From Hygrocybe punicea (taxonomy: Eukaryota > Basidiomycota > Agaricomycetes > Agaricales > Hygrophoraceae), in contig OY744472.1 in the NCBI GenBank assembly GCA_963556145.1, forward strand, positions 2,108,001 through 2,172,000: a stretch of 64,000 bases of DNA, given 5' to 3'. Below are positions 35,232 to 45,545 of the stretch, one piece after another. Position 1 is the stretch's first letter; each line of letters begins with the position of its first letter. A program made the position numbers and the translations under genes. The notes below the pieces were generated by a model. The model saw nothing but the letters and a program-made list of their open reading frames with translations, made no database searches and was not told the origin of the DNA.

Positions 35232-36401
35232 TCACTTCCTACCAGTCTCAACGGCCGTACTCATTCCTACAGCAGCATCACCAGTTCCTTCTCCCGTTCC
35301 ACCCACCGCAGCAGCAGCCTGCCCTGCTTCCGCCTCCTTGACCAAATTCCCCAACACCACCGGATCGCCGGGTATCCCAAACTCAACGGCGAACGCAGTC
35401 CAATTGAACGCGGCGATGGTGAGACCCATACGCGAACGCTCGGTGGGCTCCCAGCCGTCGAGTAAGCGTTCTTCGGTGAGCAGGGCTTCTAGCGCTGGGA
35501 CCTTGCCGCCGAAGGTTTTAAGCAAAGTTGAAGAGCTGGAGGAGGGAAGGGATTTCGGAGAATGTGTGTGCGTGTGTATATGAGGGGGGATATGAAATCA
35601 AACGCACTTTGCGCTCCCAAACATCTTGTGGAAAAGATCGAGTGAGAACTGGTCGTTGGTGTCTTTGGCTTGTGTGCGGCGGGCGCCAGAGTAGCGCGAG
35701 AGATCGGCGGTGGTGAGGACGCGGGTCCCGTCTGCATCTTTCCCGGTGGCGAACGCCAGGAGACCTTTGACAAGGTGGAGAGCGGGTCTGCCTTGGTCGG
35801 GTTGCAATACAACGTCGTCACCTTTGGTGTGTGCAAAAATGGTAATGCGTTAATGCTATTAAGAAGCAAGACAGAATGTGGGTGGGACTCACGAGTGAGA
35901 GAAGCATCATGTTCGATGGCATTGTGGAGATTCAAGTCTTCGAGATCGAACGTGTCCTTGGAATAGCTTTTGTGGAGCATCTGAGCGCTGACGTTGGGAA
36001 CGAAGAAACTAATAGTGGGAGCAAAGTTGAATGTGGAGCGGACATTTTCGGTGAGATCTTTGAAGGTGATATTACGACCATCGTGTGGGAGGATGCCTGT
36101 GTGGGTGGCGGTAAGTAATTTAGACGGTAAATCATCGTGCAGCGTGATCAACTGTGATCGCGTGTGAGAACGTACCGTGATTGGCCATGGCGTTCAGCGC
36201 TGGACACGCACTCCGGCTGTCACCCTCTTTCGGCGGGACATATTCGGGCCATTTGCCTCCCTCACCTGGACACCCCTTCGGCACCACTTTCCCCTTGGGC
36301 AGCTTTGGAGTAACGAGATTGTACAACGCGAGTGCGGCATCCCAGCTGAATACGCCGATGTTGACCGCACCGTTGGTGATGGCTCTGATTATACCCGACA
36401 T
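35232..36401 (-). CDS. heme-thiolate peroxidase (unspecific peroxygenase/chloroperoxidase family)
   Basis: Four exons with clean GT-AG introns: 36401-36176, 36096 to about 35893, 35821-35608 and 35535-35232. Exon 1 ends SACPALNAMANHG, containing the proximal Cys-Pro of the heme-thiolate signature (ACP in place of PCP). Exon 2 gives LPHDGRNITFKDL and ends EHDASLTR, the EHD acid-base motif of this family. Exon 3 carries ADLSRYSGARR; exon 4 carries GWEPTERSRMGL and FAVEFGIPGDP. The family uses hydrogen peroxide for oxygen transfer to varied substrates. There is no evident signal peptide (MSGIIRAITNGAVNIG), so this looks like an intracellular short-type member. No frameshift or stop is seen. Confidence 0.87.
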
Positions 36402-36684
36402 TGTCCGCTGATTTGATAGTCGTGTGGTGGGAAAGTAGAAACTGGACATACTCGCGTTGACTCTTAAGTGAATGGTACCTGATGTTCGGTACCATTAATG
36501 CCAAGTCAACGTGAGCGATCACACGACATGGGCACGCCTTAAAAAATAACAGCATTGTAAGAAAACAGATCACATCGAGAATAATGACTTCACCATGTTA
36601 TACATGAAGCAGAATTGCGAGCAGACGGCAGTAAATCATACCGAAAATGTGATATGCCGAGTTGAACCAGAACGCTGGCCAGTC

Positions 36685-36734
36685 ACCTTGCTTGCAAGGT
36701 CATATCCCCCCCATAATTACCTTGCTTGCAAGGT
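36685..36734. promoter_or_regulatory. two copies of inverted repeat ACCTTGC-TT-GCAAGGT upstream of the peroxygenase
   Basis: Copies lie at 36685-36700 and 36719-36734, with starts 34 bp apart, about 285 and 320 bp upstream of the peroxygenase ATG on its strand. A third copy in inverse orientation precedes the Crinkler-like gene. This could be a regulator-binding site or a small repeat. Confidence 0.3.
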
Positions 36735-36852
36735 TGTCTGAGTTGAAGCCAGAATTTCGTGAACCCGGGTTTGCCCGATTTGTCCGTCCTCACCCATCGG
36801 ATGGGCCAACCCTTTTTTTGCGTTTACCTCTCCACAGGGATTGTAGATTTTA

Positions 36853-37075
36853 TTGTATATTTCGGGCCGGTTGGCGGCAACCGAAAAAAACTCCAAAAAA
36901 GGTAGTCAGTCGGAAAACTGTTGTATCTTGTTGAATACTTAAGCTCGAAATAACACCTGTTCCATAAATCCAACGCCTGTCCGCATCATTCAATCTTCGA
37001 CCGAGGGCAGAAATCGCAATTTTCAGAATCTTGATTTTTCGGGATCGTGAGAGGTAGGCCGCTGGCTGGTTTACC
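36853..37075 (+). mobile_element. Tc1/mariner relic, left part
   Basis: This segment is the inverse of 46750-46965: shared GGCCGGTTGG, AAAAAACTCC, GGTAGTCAGTCGGAAAACTG, CGCCTGTCCGCATCATTCAA and TGGCTGGTTTACC. It is the 5' region of a Tc1-like copy whose continuation resumes at 38795 after a 1.7-kb insertion. Confidence 0.75.
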
Positions 37076-38794
37076 CATCAGGAAATTGAACACCAAATGA
37101 GAAAGTCGTATAAGACCTGATCTGATACATCATAAGTAACATCCAGTATCACTACACTGGTGTTCGATTGGTCATCCCAAATCAGCCATGTGACCTGAGA
37201 GGCTGAAGCGGGCCAGATCCAGCCATGCTGCCATACAAAAAAGGCAGTGTCTGTCCGATATCCAGGGTTTGCCACACGGCATCGACGTGAAAGTTCTATG
37301 TAGATTTGATATAGAACTTTATAGACCACCAAATCAGGAAACGTGATTATTGCACAATTTCTGGTACTATATACAGGCCAGTTACACCAAATCTCCTCCT
37401 GCTCTGGCGGCACTCAGCCCATCATCCTCTGTGTTAAAAGAAGTCAATCAGTGTAGAAGAGTAAAGGAAAATAGTAAAAGGGGATGTACTTGCCATTCTT
37501 TATCCTGGTAGTGTAGAGGAATGGCGGAGAGACGACGTGGTTGAGAATAAGTTGAACATGGCGAAGGTTCAAAAATTGGGCTCGGAGTTGTGACGGAGTT
37601 TGAATATATCACCTTGTTTCGCCAAGTCCTCACAATTTTCGCTAAGTCCTTCCGTGACATCAAATATACATGGAACCGATGTTGACCCAACATTGAGCTG
37701 TCAGTGATCGGTCCAGCCCAAGATTTGGCGCTGGGCCATACTTAAATTTGATCAAAATGATATAAGTAAAGAAGTCGATCTGTGATGACCATGAATACAA
37801 TGTCATTTTCATCACCTTCTATCCACTGCCGAATTTAGATTGGGTTTGCAGCGGGATCAGAAATAAATTTCATCTATTTCTAGCGCTGCCTTTTTTAGGT
37901 CCCAGGGATGCTGTGAGCCAAACGGCGGTGTATGATAACAGCCAGGTCAACTCAGATAATTTATGGTTACCTAGATGAAAATACATCACATCAAGCATAT
38001 TGATGTCAATGTAGCATTAGTTGCCAACAATGTCTTGACCACTAATTCTGGTATTCATTTGTAACCAATGATATTAGAATATCTGTTATGAGTAATAGAA
38101 GGGGAAAAAAAATTTCCTTTTAACCATTGTCTTTCTCATTTGCTTATCTTATAATGGTCTCATTTTAAATCTTCTTGGAATTTATCTGATCTTATCTCAA
38201 AGTCTTAGAATTAATTTTATCTAATCTTATCTCAAGGTCTAGTCAAGGTCTTAGAATTTTATCTTATCTCACTTATTGTCCAATTTGAATGCTTAATATT
38301 AGTGTAAGGATGAAAAATTGAGACATGAACAAGATTTGTATTTTGTTCAACCCACAGGTGTGCAGCCAAATAGTGCCAACATATGTGTACATATTTATAC
38401 AGACTCCAGGTACAAGAAAGCTAGTTACTTGCCAATGGAATGCCAAATCTTGACAGTGTGACCATGTATAGATTTTAATATATAACCACGTACAAAATGA
38501 TTCCAGTCTTGCAATACCTCTGACAAGAATTCACCATCTTAACATCAGAATTACATGACATGATCTTAGAATATCAATGTGATAGCTACAGGAATAGTGT
38601 GACAATATTGTTATCAGAATTACATGACATGATCTTAAAATATCAATGTGATAGCTAGAGGAATACTGTGACAATATTGTTGTCAGAGTTCTAAATTATG
38701 ATAAGTATATATATCACTAGATCACATGATATCAGTCAGCTATCTGTTGATAAGATCTGTCTGGAAATCCCTGTGTCTCCACATTTTCCTGATG
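37076..38794 (-). mobile_element. unclassified 1.7-kb element inserted in the Tc1 relic
   Basis: Comparing the Tc1 copy at 46 kb with this one places an insertion exactly between 37075 and 38795. The insert starts CATCAGGAAATTG and ends (inverse) CATCAGGAAAATG, terminal repeats of about 10-13 bp. The junctions share only CC, so the duplication is 2-3 bp. On the reverse strand two frames look coding: 37693-37448 (starting MLGQHRFHVYLMSRKDLAK) and 37413-37078, containing NPGYRTDTAFFVWQHGW and VILDVTYDVSDQVLYDF and stopping inside the left terminal repeat. A GT-AG intron may link them. No family was recognised. The rest (37700-38790) is AT-rich with a duplicated 70-bp segment near 38550 and 38610. 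Confidence 0.5.
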
Positions 38795-39230
38795 CCAGCT
38801 GGTTCAACCTCATTTCAATGCTGTAGCATGGCGAAGGGCCACACAATACCAGCCCACATCCATTGGATCATAGTCCGGCTCACATTGTTGCTTCCCAAAG
38901 AAGACATAGCCATTTACACAGGCATGTCACTCCGGCCAGTCGAACACATTCTCAAATACTTTGAAACACACAAATGTGTTCAAGTTTGAGGCCCTATGGA
39001 GAAGGGGGCAAGGAAGGTCTTACGGGACCTAGACGTGGAGGTAAGTATGCTTCTATTAGAACACATTTGTAAACTCATTCATTTGCTCAGTATTTACTCG
39101 GAATGATGTATATTACACGAATTAGTCGGTATCAAGCTCAACAACTTGTCTTTGTCAATGAAAGTTTGGTTGATCGCCACGCAACATATCGGGGTTGAGC
39201 ATGGTCTATCTGTGGGATGAAAGCGCAGCA
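38795..39230 (+). pseudogene. Tc1/mariner transposase N-terminal relic (copy A)
   Basis: From the ATG at 38828 the frame reads MAKGHTIPAHIHWIIVRLTL and KEDIAIYTGMSLRPVEHILK, a helix-turn-helix. It then meets a stop where the relative at 46.5 kb has Gln-Asp. About 39105 it jumps to DNA matching the catalytic region of the other copy (ACACGAATTAGTCGGTATCA), so roughly 200 bp are deleted, and homology ends near 39230. Inactive. Confidence 0.75.
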
Positions 39231-39894
39231 GTGAAAATGGGATGCAGAGCAGTGAAAATGGATTGCCGGGTGCCAGGCTGAATTATTACTGTTCTACTAA
39301 ACCATTTCAATAACAACTGTTGCACATTTTCTACAGCAGCAACGAAAGTCATATTGATTGTAAAACTAGTTGACATTGTCCATAGGTATATTGAGCTGGC
39401 CACATTTGAATGCTTTGATGTCCTGCGCAGCATATTGCATTATCAAAATGGCAGTTCCAGCATCAATTTCCAACCACTCCTGTAGATCTTGCTAGTGTTG
39501 CCGTAGTTCGGTTCCGAACCTAGCCGAACCCGGTTCAAACCCCGAACCGAACCCGGGGTTCAGTCTAAGTTCAGCCAAATGCTGAACCGGACCGCAGGTT
39601 CGGTTCAGGGTTTCGAGGCTGGCCGGATTTCCTGAACGGCTCCAAACCGCGTCCAAACCGCGAACGCGGATATTTTTAAGGAATTTATTTCATTTGTTTT
39701 TCATATTTCTTTACTTACCATTTCGTGTTAAACGGTATCATGTGACCGGCCGTAGTAGCTTTCACGCGACACAGCAACATCAACGCGGATTGAACACAAC
39801 ACAATTTGTGTTGTGTTCCTCAAGGTAAGTTTCCTTTGTTTCTTAACTTTACTAATGTTATTTGCGACAGGCAAATCGACAACCACGGCAACGA

Positions 39895-39998
39895 CAACCA
39901 CGACGCCCAGCAGCAGCAGCAGCAATGTCGGCAGCAGCAGCAACAGCGGCAGCGGCAACGGCAACAGCAGCAGCAGCAGGAGCGCAGCAGCAACAGCA

Positions 39999-40070
<72 letters not shown>

Positions 40071-40665
40071 ACGGCCACGACAGCAGCAGCAGCGCCGGCA
40101 GCGGCAGCAGCAGCAGCAGCAGCAGCAGGAGCGCAGGAGCAACAGCAGCAATGGCAGCAGCAGCAACGGCGGCAACAGCAGCAGCAGCAGCAGCAGCAGC
40201 GCCGGCAGCGGCAGCAGCAGCAGCAGGAGCGCAGGAGCAACAGCAGCAACGGCGGCAGGAGCAACGGCGGCAACAGCAGCAGCAGCAGCAGCAACGCCGG
40301 CAGCAGCAGCAGCAGCAACGCCGGCAGCAGCAGCAGCAGCAACGCCGGCAGCAGCAGCAGCAGCAACGCCGGCAGCAGCAGCAGCAGCAACGCTGGCAGC
40401 AGCAACACCGGCAGCAGCAGCAGCTGCTGCTGGTGCATCAAGCCCCAACCTCACCATCAGCGGCGGCAACAACAACGGCAACCACCACCACGACAGCCAG
40501 CAGCAGCAGCAGCAGCAGCAATGCCGGCAGCAGCAGCAACAGCGGCAGCGGCAACGGCAACAGCAGCAGCAGGAGCGCAGCAGCGACGGCGACGGCAGCA
40601 GCACCAGCAGCACCAGCAGTGGCAGCGGCAGCAGCAGCAGCAACAGCACCAGACGGCTCCCCCGT
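39895..40665. repeat. CAG/CAA/GGCAAC compound triplet repeat
   Basis: Continuous CAG, CAA, GGC and AAC triplets, including a (GGCAAC) run at about 40004-40050 and five tandem units of a CAG-rich 21-mer containing GCCGG at 40290-40390. The tract stays open in several frames on both strands (poly-Gln/Arg, poly-Ser/Asn-Gly and poly-Ala forward; poly-Leu, poly-Ala and poly-Cys reverse). These frames result from the missing stop triplets and are not independent genes. Confidence 0.9.
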
Positions 40666-40675
40666 AGCCCAACTT

Positions 40676-40727
40676 CCTCGCGAAGCGTAGCGCCGTATCA
40701 ATTGATACGTGCCTGCCATTCGCGAGG
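40676..40727. other. extended palindrome P2 (TCAATTGA core)
   Basis: The inner perfect palindrome CGTATCAATTGATACG (40694-40709) is flanked by outer arms CCTCGCGAA (40676-40684) and TTCGCGAGG (40719-40727). It shares the trailing 'TGCCTGCCATTCGCGAGG' layout with the module in E1. Confidence 0.75.
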
Positions 40728-41053
40728 AGAACGGAGCTCAGGGGTGAGCCAACCTCGGTCTGGGGTTCAGACCGCGTCTGAACCCCAGACCGAACGCGAA
40801 GAGACGGTTCAAAGCCGTTCGGGTCCAGGTTTGGCCATGCGCCAAACCGGACCCGAAGTTCAGTTCGCGGTTCCGCCAAAAAGGCTCGGAACCGGACCGA
40901 ACTGAACTTCGGCAACACTAGATCTTGCAATTTGAAATATTCAAGTGTTGGCTGTGAAATCTGTCAAAATCCCCTGCTTTTCAAAAGTGGTCCATATGGA
41001 GCAAATTCAATCCCATCCCCATTGCGATCTGGGTGTCTGTCAAGGAAGTGGAA

Positions 41054-42945
41054 CTATGGCACAATGTCCAGATATTTAGCGGTGGGAATGGGGGCTTGTA
41101 TAGGCTGCATAGGCTGCATAGGCAGCGCAGGTAGTGCCGGTTGCATAGGTTGAATGGGAGGTGGATATTGGAAGGAGTGGGGGTGGTACGGCGGATGCAT
41201 TGGTGGTTGGTGGATCATCGTATAGGGATTTCCATAGCCATATGCACCATGATTCAGTTGGTATTCCAAATTTGGCTGAGGGACTGGTGTGGCGTGTCCT
41301 CGAGACCTTGCGTCAGTCAAAGACAACGACTCTGGTTTCATCTCAATTGTTGCCATTCCAGAAAGCTAGAGTAGTGATGAGTGAGCTGTAGGTTTGACAA
41401 GTAATAGATAGGGAACCTCACCACATCCATGGCCCAGTAGCCTAGACTCGAGGGAGTTAGCACATAGCAGAGACCATTTTCCCCCTTCCAGCAATACAAA
41501 TCTTTATCCTTCAAATGCATCTCACACTTCCAACGAGTCTGCAGCTCCGCAACTACGTTTGCCCACCGCTGGCCAAGCCCAAAATCGGCTCCATTGGTTG
41601 AGTCGAGTACTGCAGCATGAGGCCCGCCCTAGTATCAATCTCATTAATGGCACTCTATCTGAGTGATGGTGAAATGATACTTGCACGTTTAACTCCTTTG
41701 GTAGTTGTAGCCTCTGTCATAGCCATGTTGGCACCACTGCCAATGTCTTCAAAGTAAACACAGACCAGTTTGAGAATGTGAGTTGACACCTTACTGGTAG
41801 GTAGACGTTGAGGGACAATAAGGCTTCTCATTCGTTGCTTGAAGAGCCAGTATTCTTCATCATTCTTGATTGAGGTTGCGCCTTGCTTGGGTTTATCGCT
41901 ATCGAGCCGGTAGCATAATACAATGAATGCCGGAAATTGTTGCAACTTTTCAGCCATGGAGGTACAGAGCTGTTCAAGCGTAGCCATAGACAGAAGAATA
42001 AAGGGCATATTGTTACCATCTGCAGCTTTTACAGCTGCTTGAATCTCAAAGGCTAATGCAATTGTGAGCAATAAAATCAAATCAAGTGAGTAAGGACTTA
42101 TGGCAGGTTGCTGGGTCAATGGTATCCACACGCTGTTTGCTGCTTGAATGTTTTGCAGCTGCATTTTTGCGAGGTTTGGGTGGAATCTGTCAAGCCTTGA
42201 ATGCATGGTACGGGACGCAATTGTCATTGTCGTCATCTTCCTCAAGCTCATCTTCACCCTCGTCCTCCTCATCCTCATCTGCAATGTTGTCCAGTGGAAT
42301 TTCCTCATCGATGTATTCGAGAGTGTCGTCATTGCAGTCCTCGTCTTCATCTGTGTTAGTAGCCAGAAAAGTGATGATTTGGTCAGCATCACTGCCAATC
42401 GTATTGGATGTTGGGGAGAAAGTGTGTGTTGGGCCTGTCTCCTCAAATTCAGAAATTGTCGAGAGGGCTGTGGTGCTCCGTGATGAGGACTTTTTGGCAT
42501 GAGTTGAAAATTGGGAAGAACAAGTTGAACGCGATGGCTCACGGCTGACAGAGCGAGCCCATTTTTGTGTTTGTGATGATATGGTGGGAGGATCTATGCT
42601 GTGTGCTCATTTCTTGCCTTTCACTTTTTCAGACTGACCAGCGGCAACCCGACTGCTGTTCTGCTATGGGTGGAAGTCGCACTGGGAGGTTTTCGTGACA
42701 ATGATGGCTGATAATCGTGCATGGATTTGCACAACTCTGCAACACCATCAGAAATACATCTGAGGCATGAGTCCCTGTCAAGCCCATATCTGCATCCAAC
42801 TTTGTGAGTCCTACAGTGAAAGCAGGCTGGACATTTCAGCACCTTATTAGATGATTTGATGGCTGTGAGATGGTCAGAAATAAAAAAAGGAGAGATCAGC
42901 TAGGTATACCTTCACGTTTGTGTTCCTGTTCATTCTCTTCCCCAT
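41054..42945 (-). pseudogene. Agaricomycete zinc-cluster/acidic-region gene, probably damaged
   Basis: A short first exon (about 42945-42910, MGKRMNRNTNVK) joins an exon with CPACFHCRTHKVGCRYGLD and SCLRC, a Cys-rich module like a fungal zinc cluster. Next comes an Asp/Glu-rich tract (EDEEDEGEDELEEDDDNDN) ended by an in-frame TGA at 42192-42190. An exon from about 42055 has EIQAAVKAADGNNMPFILLS and EYWLFKQRMRSLIVPQ, then further exons with QTRWKCEMHLKDKDLYCWK and a Pro/Gln/Met-rich tail (PMQPALPALPMQPMQ). The 'W.C..H......YC' segment recurs in mushroom proteins of unknown role. The internal stop and missing splice sites argue for a pseudogene, unless an unusual intron removes it. Confidence 0.45.
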
Positions 42946-43119
42946 CTTCTTCTTACCATTTGTCTCTTTTTCGACGCATGATCAGAAAAAAGACATGTCC
43001 TAAAAAGGAAACCATGCCTGCCAAGCCACATTTAGATCCCAAATAGGATGTATGGCATACCGTGCTGAACAAAACTTTGTATATACTCATGAATGGGTCA
43101 ATTGCACTGTAGACCTCTA

Positions 43120-43280
43120 TGGACCTCTGGAGAATTTCTCCAGGGAATTTCCCAAGATAAGCCCCCTGTAGAAATGTAGAAAAATACTCCCATAGGAATT
43201 CTCTGGAGGAATCCTCCTGTAGGAATTGTCTGGAGAAATCCTCCCATAGGAATTTGCTGGAGAAATCCTCTGCATCAAAA
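43120..43280. repeat. GGAATTCTCTGGAG minisatellite
   Basis: Four imperfect units of about 36 bp (CTCCCATAGGAATT, CTGGAGGAATCCTCC variants) with internal dyad symmetry. No gene. Confidence 0.65.
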
Positions 43281-43284
43281 TTCA

Positions 43285-43975
43285 CACTGGACAAGTGCTA
43301 TTCAAATCATGCAAGGATGTGGGAAGCTAAAAAGGTCTAGTGAGGCACAAGAGAGGTGAGGGCAATGAAAAGAGTTTTGCTGACACTTGATTTGAATAGC
43401 ACTTGTCCTGCGTGAATTGTGATGCAAGGATGAGGGAAACTAAGAAGGTCCAGTGAGGCACACAAGAGGTGAGGGTAATTGAGGGAGTTCAGCTGATACA
43501 TGAGTTGAATAGCATTTGTCCTGCATGACTGTTGATGGAACAATGAGCAAAGCTAAGAAGGTCCAGTCAGGAACACAAGAGGTGAGGGTAATTGAGGGAG
43601 TCCAGCTGATACATGAGTTGAATAGCATTTGTCCTGCATGACTGTTGATGGAACAATGAGAAGGTCCAGTGAGGCACAAAATAGGTGAGGGTAATGGAAA
43701 GAGTTTTGCCGACACTTCACAATTCATGCAGGACAAGTGCTATTCAAATCAAGTGTCAGCAAAACTCTTTCCATCACCCTCACCTCTTTCATGCATAACA
43801 CGACCTTCTCAGCTTCCCTCATCCTTGCATCACCATTCATGCAGTACAAGTACTATTCAAATTGAGTGTTGGCAACCTCTATTACCCTCACCTCTTTTGT
43901 GCCTCACTGGACCTTCTTAGCTTCCCTCATACCTCATGCAGGACAAGTGTTATTCAAACTGAGTGTTAGCAACAC
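43285..43975. repeat. inverted satellite array, unit about 110-120 bp
   Basis: About four units run in one direction (43300-43715), marked by TTGAATAGCAYTTGTCCTGC and GAAGGTCCAGTGAGGCAC. About two and a half units run in the opposite direction (43720-43975), marked by GCAGGACAAGTGCTATTCAA. The array can fold back on itself. No gene recognised. Confidence 0.75.
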
Positions 43976-45500
43976 TGTCTGATCTCCCTGCTTGTGAACT
44001 TGGATGATGTGAACAGGCCCTGGGTGATGCTCTTGACTGGGGCTCTGGGTTGGACAAACACCATTATCGTTGTGATTGGCCTCCACATTAGCATCAAATG
44101 TCACTCTTTGGACTGTCATCAGATGTCAGAGTGATAGTGACTTGGTAGCAGTTTCCATATTGACGAAGAGACTGCAGATGGAACCACATATTATTGACCT
44201 CCTGTCTTCAACCATGCTCCACATGAATGTTGCGTGAGGCCTTACACATCATGCAACACTTCTGGCTAGTGGATTAGCAGACAAATACCATCATCATGCA
44301 ATGCTCTCCATCTTTGAGAACCTCCAACAGGATATGATACAATGACACCCACACCACTGACATATGACAATGCTGACTGGCTCTCTGATATATTCTCCAG
44401 TGAATGCAAAACAATTCTGCTCAAGTCCAAACAGTGTGGAGACACTGACACAGCCTTTTTCTCTTTCATGGACCAAATCTCCAGGTGGGGATCACATGAT
44501 TCACATCATGAAGCTTCATTGATGAGCCTATCATTACTTTTGGGGCAAATGGCCACTTCATTCTTGCCAATGAGAACTTCAATGTGTCATCACCTATCAG
44601 GAAGAAGGCTGCCATGTACCCCTATGGAACACCTTATGCCCCCACCAACCATGTGATGCTCCTTGGGTCTGAGAAATTCTGTGTTTCACATCATGTCTAA
44701 CCATATGCAACCAGGCCCACTGCCCATATGTGTACATACTAGCAATTCCTGCCCTGGAACTAAGGTCTGTATCCAATTCCTCATCATCCTTTCCTTGTCA
44801 ATCATTAGGTCTCCTTCCATTGTGCACCGGAACATGCTCCCCTGTGTTTTGCTATTGTGTAATGATTTTTCTTTTCTTTTCTTTCTTCCTGTCTCTGTCT
44901 TTCTCTCTATTCCTGTCCTGCCCTGCACTGCATTATGTTGCATTTCACAAGGACATGTATCTGCATATGTTGGATTACCATATATGTTTTGCTGTGTATT
45001 TGTAATCCTAGTGCTACATACCATAGAAACCCTTCCACACATGTGTTTCATAAGCCTCATTTATATCTGAATAAGGACAAGGCCACATTCATCTCAAAGC
45101 CCACTTGTATCTAGCACAGCTGTCTTTCAAATTCTTAGAGGTAATTGTCTATTTACAGCATGAGGGCATGGATACCTGTGATGCTATTGTTGATGGTTGA
45201 TTGAGTGGTTTGCCATCTAATATGTAGGCAAGAAGGATAAAAATGTCATGATTCTTTAACTTACAGACAAACAGGACTGTGATAAAATATGAAGGGCTTT
45301 GAGCAATGTTGCAACAATACAAGGAGAGAGCTAATTCCACTGCTCTTCAGATGAGATTGGACAGTCACAAAGAGCAACGCAATATATATATTGATGACAT
45401 TGAACCAATGTGGAACACTCTCTCAAGGCTTGTCATTTCAATTTCTCATGGCATTGAGCCAGTCAGGATGCAACTGAGAGCCACTCAAGAGCATTGATCA
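43976..45500. other. no gene recognised
   Basis: Several open frames of 60-135 codons exist on both strands (44342-44656, 44663-45070), but none has a recognisable domain, good start context or supporting introns. Probably decayed repeat DNA. Confidence 0.4.
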
Positions 45501-45545
45501 ATTGATGAGACAAACAATACAGTTACAGGGGAAACAGTGTGAAAA

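Larger units (their letters stand above)
39493..40920. mobile_element. hAT element E2 filled with CAG/GGCAAC repeats
   Basis: The left end is TAGTGTTGCCGTAGTTCGG and the right end (inverse) TAGTGTTGCCGAAGTTCAG. They are flanked by an exact 8-bp duplication GATCTTGC at 39485-39492 and 40921-40928. Subterminal DNA repeats GGTTCGG/CCGAACC. An intron-like segment with GTAAGT donor, ACTAAT branch site and GACAG acceptor (about 39825-39870) leads into a 770-bp triplet-repeat tract. A TCAATTGA palindrome follows. No transposase; length 1428 bp. Confidence 0.93.

Noticed and set aside
39728..40930. Several 230-350-codon polyQ/polyS/polyA/polyL frames on both strands
   Set aside because: They all come from one CAG/GGCAAC triplet tract lacking stop triplets; being open in many frames argues against coding.
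43120..43975. Possible CRISPR-like array of regular repeats
   Set aside because: Repeats are long, imperfect, change orientation and have no unique spacers of constant length; the sequence is eukaryotic satellite DNA.
44342..45070. Two forward frames of 104 and 135 codons
   Set aside because: No domain, no introns in sensible places, and hydrophobic/Cys-rich composition typical of random frames in T/C-rich DNA.
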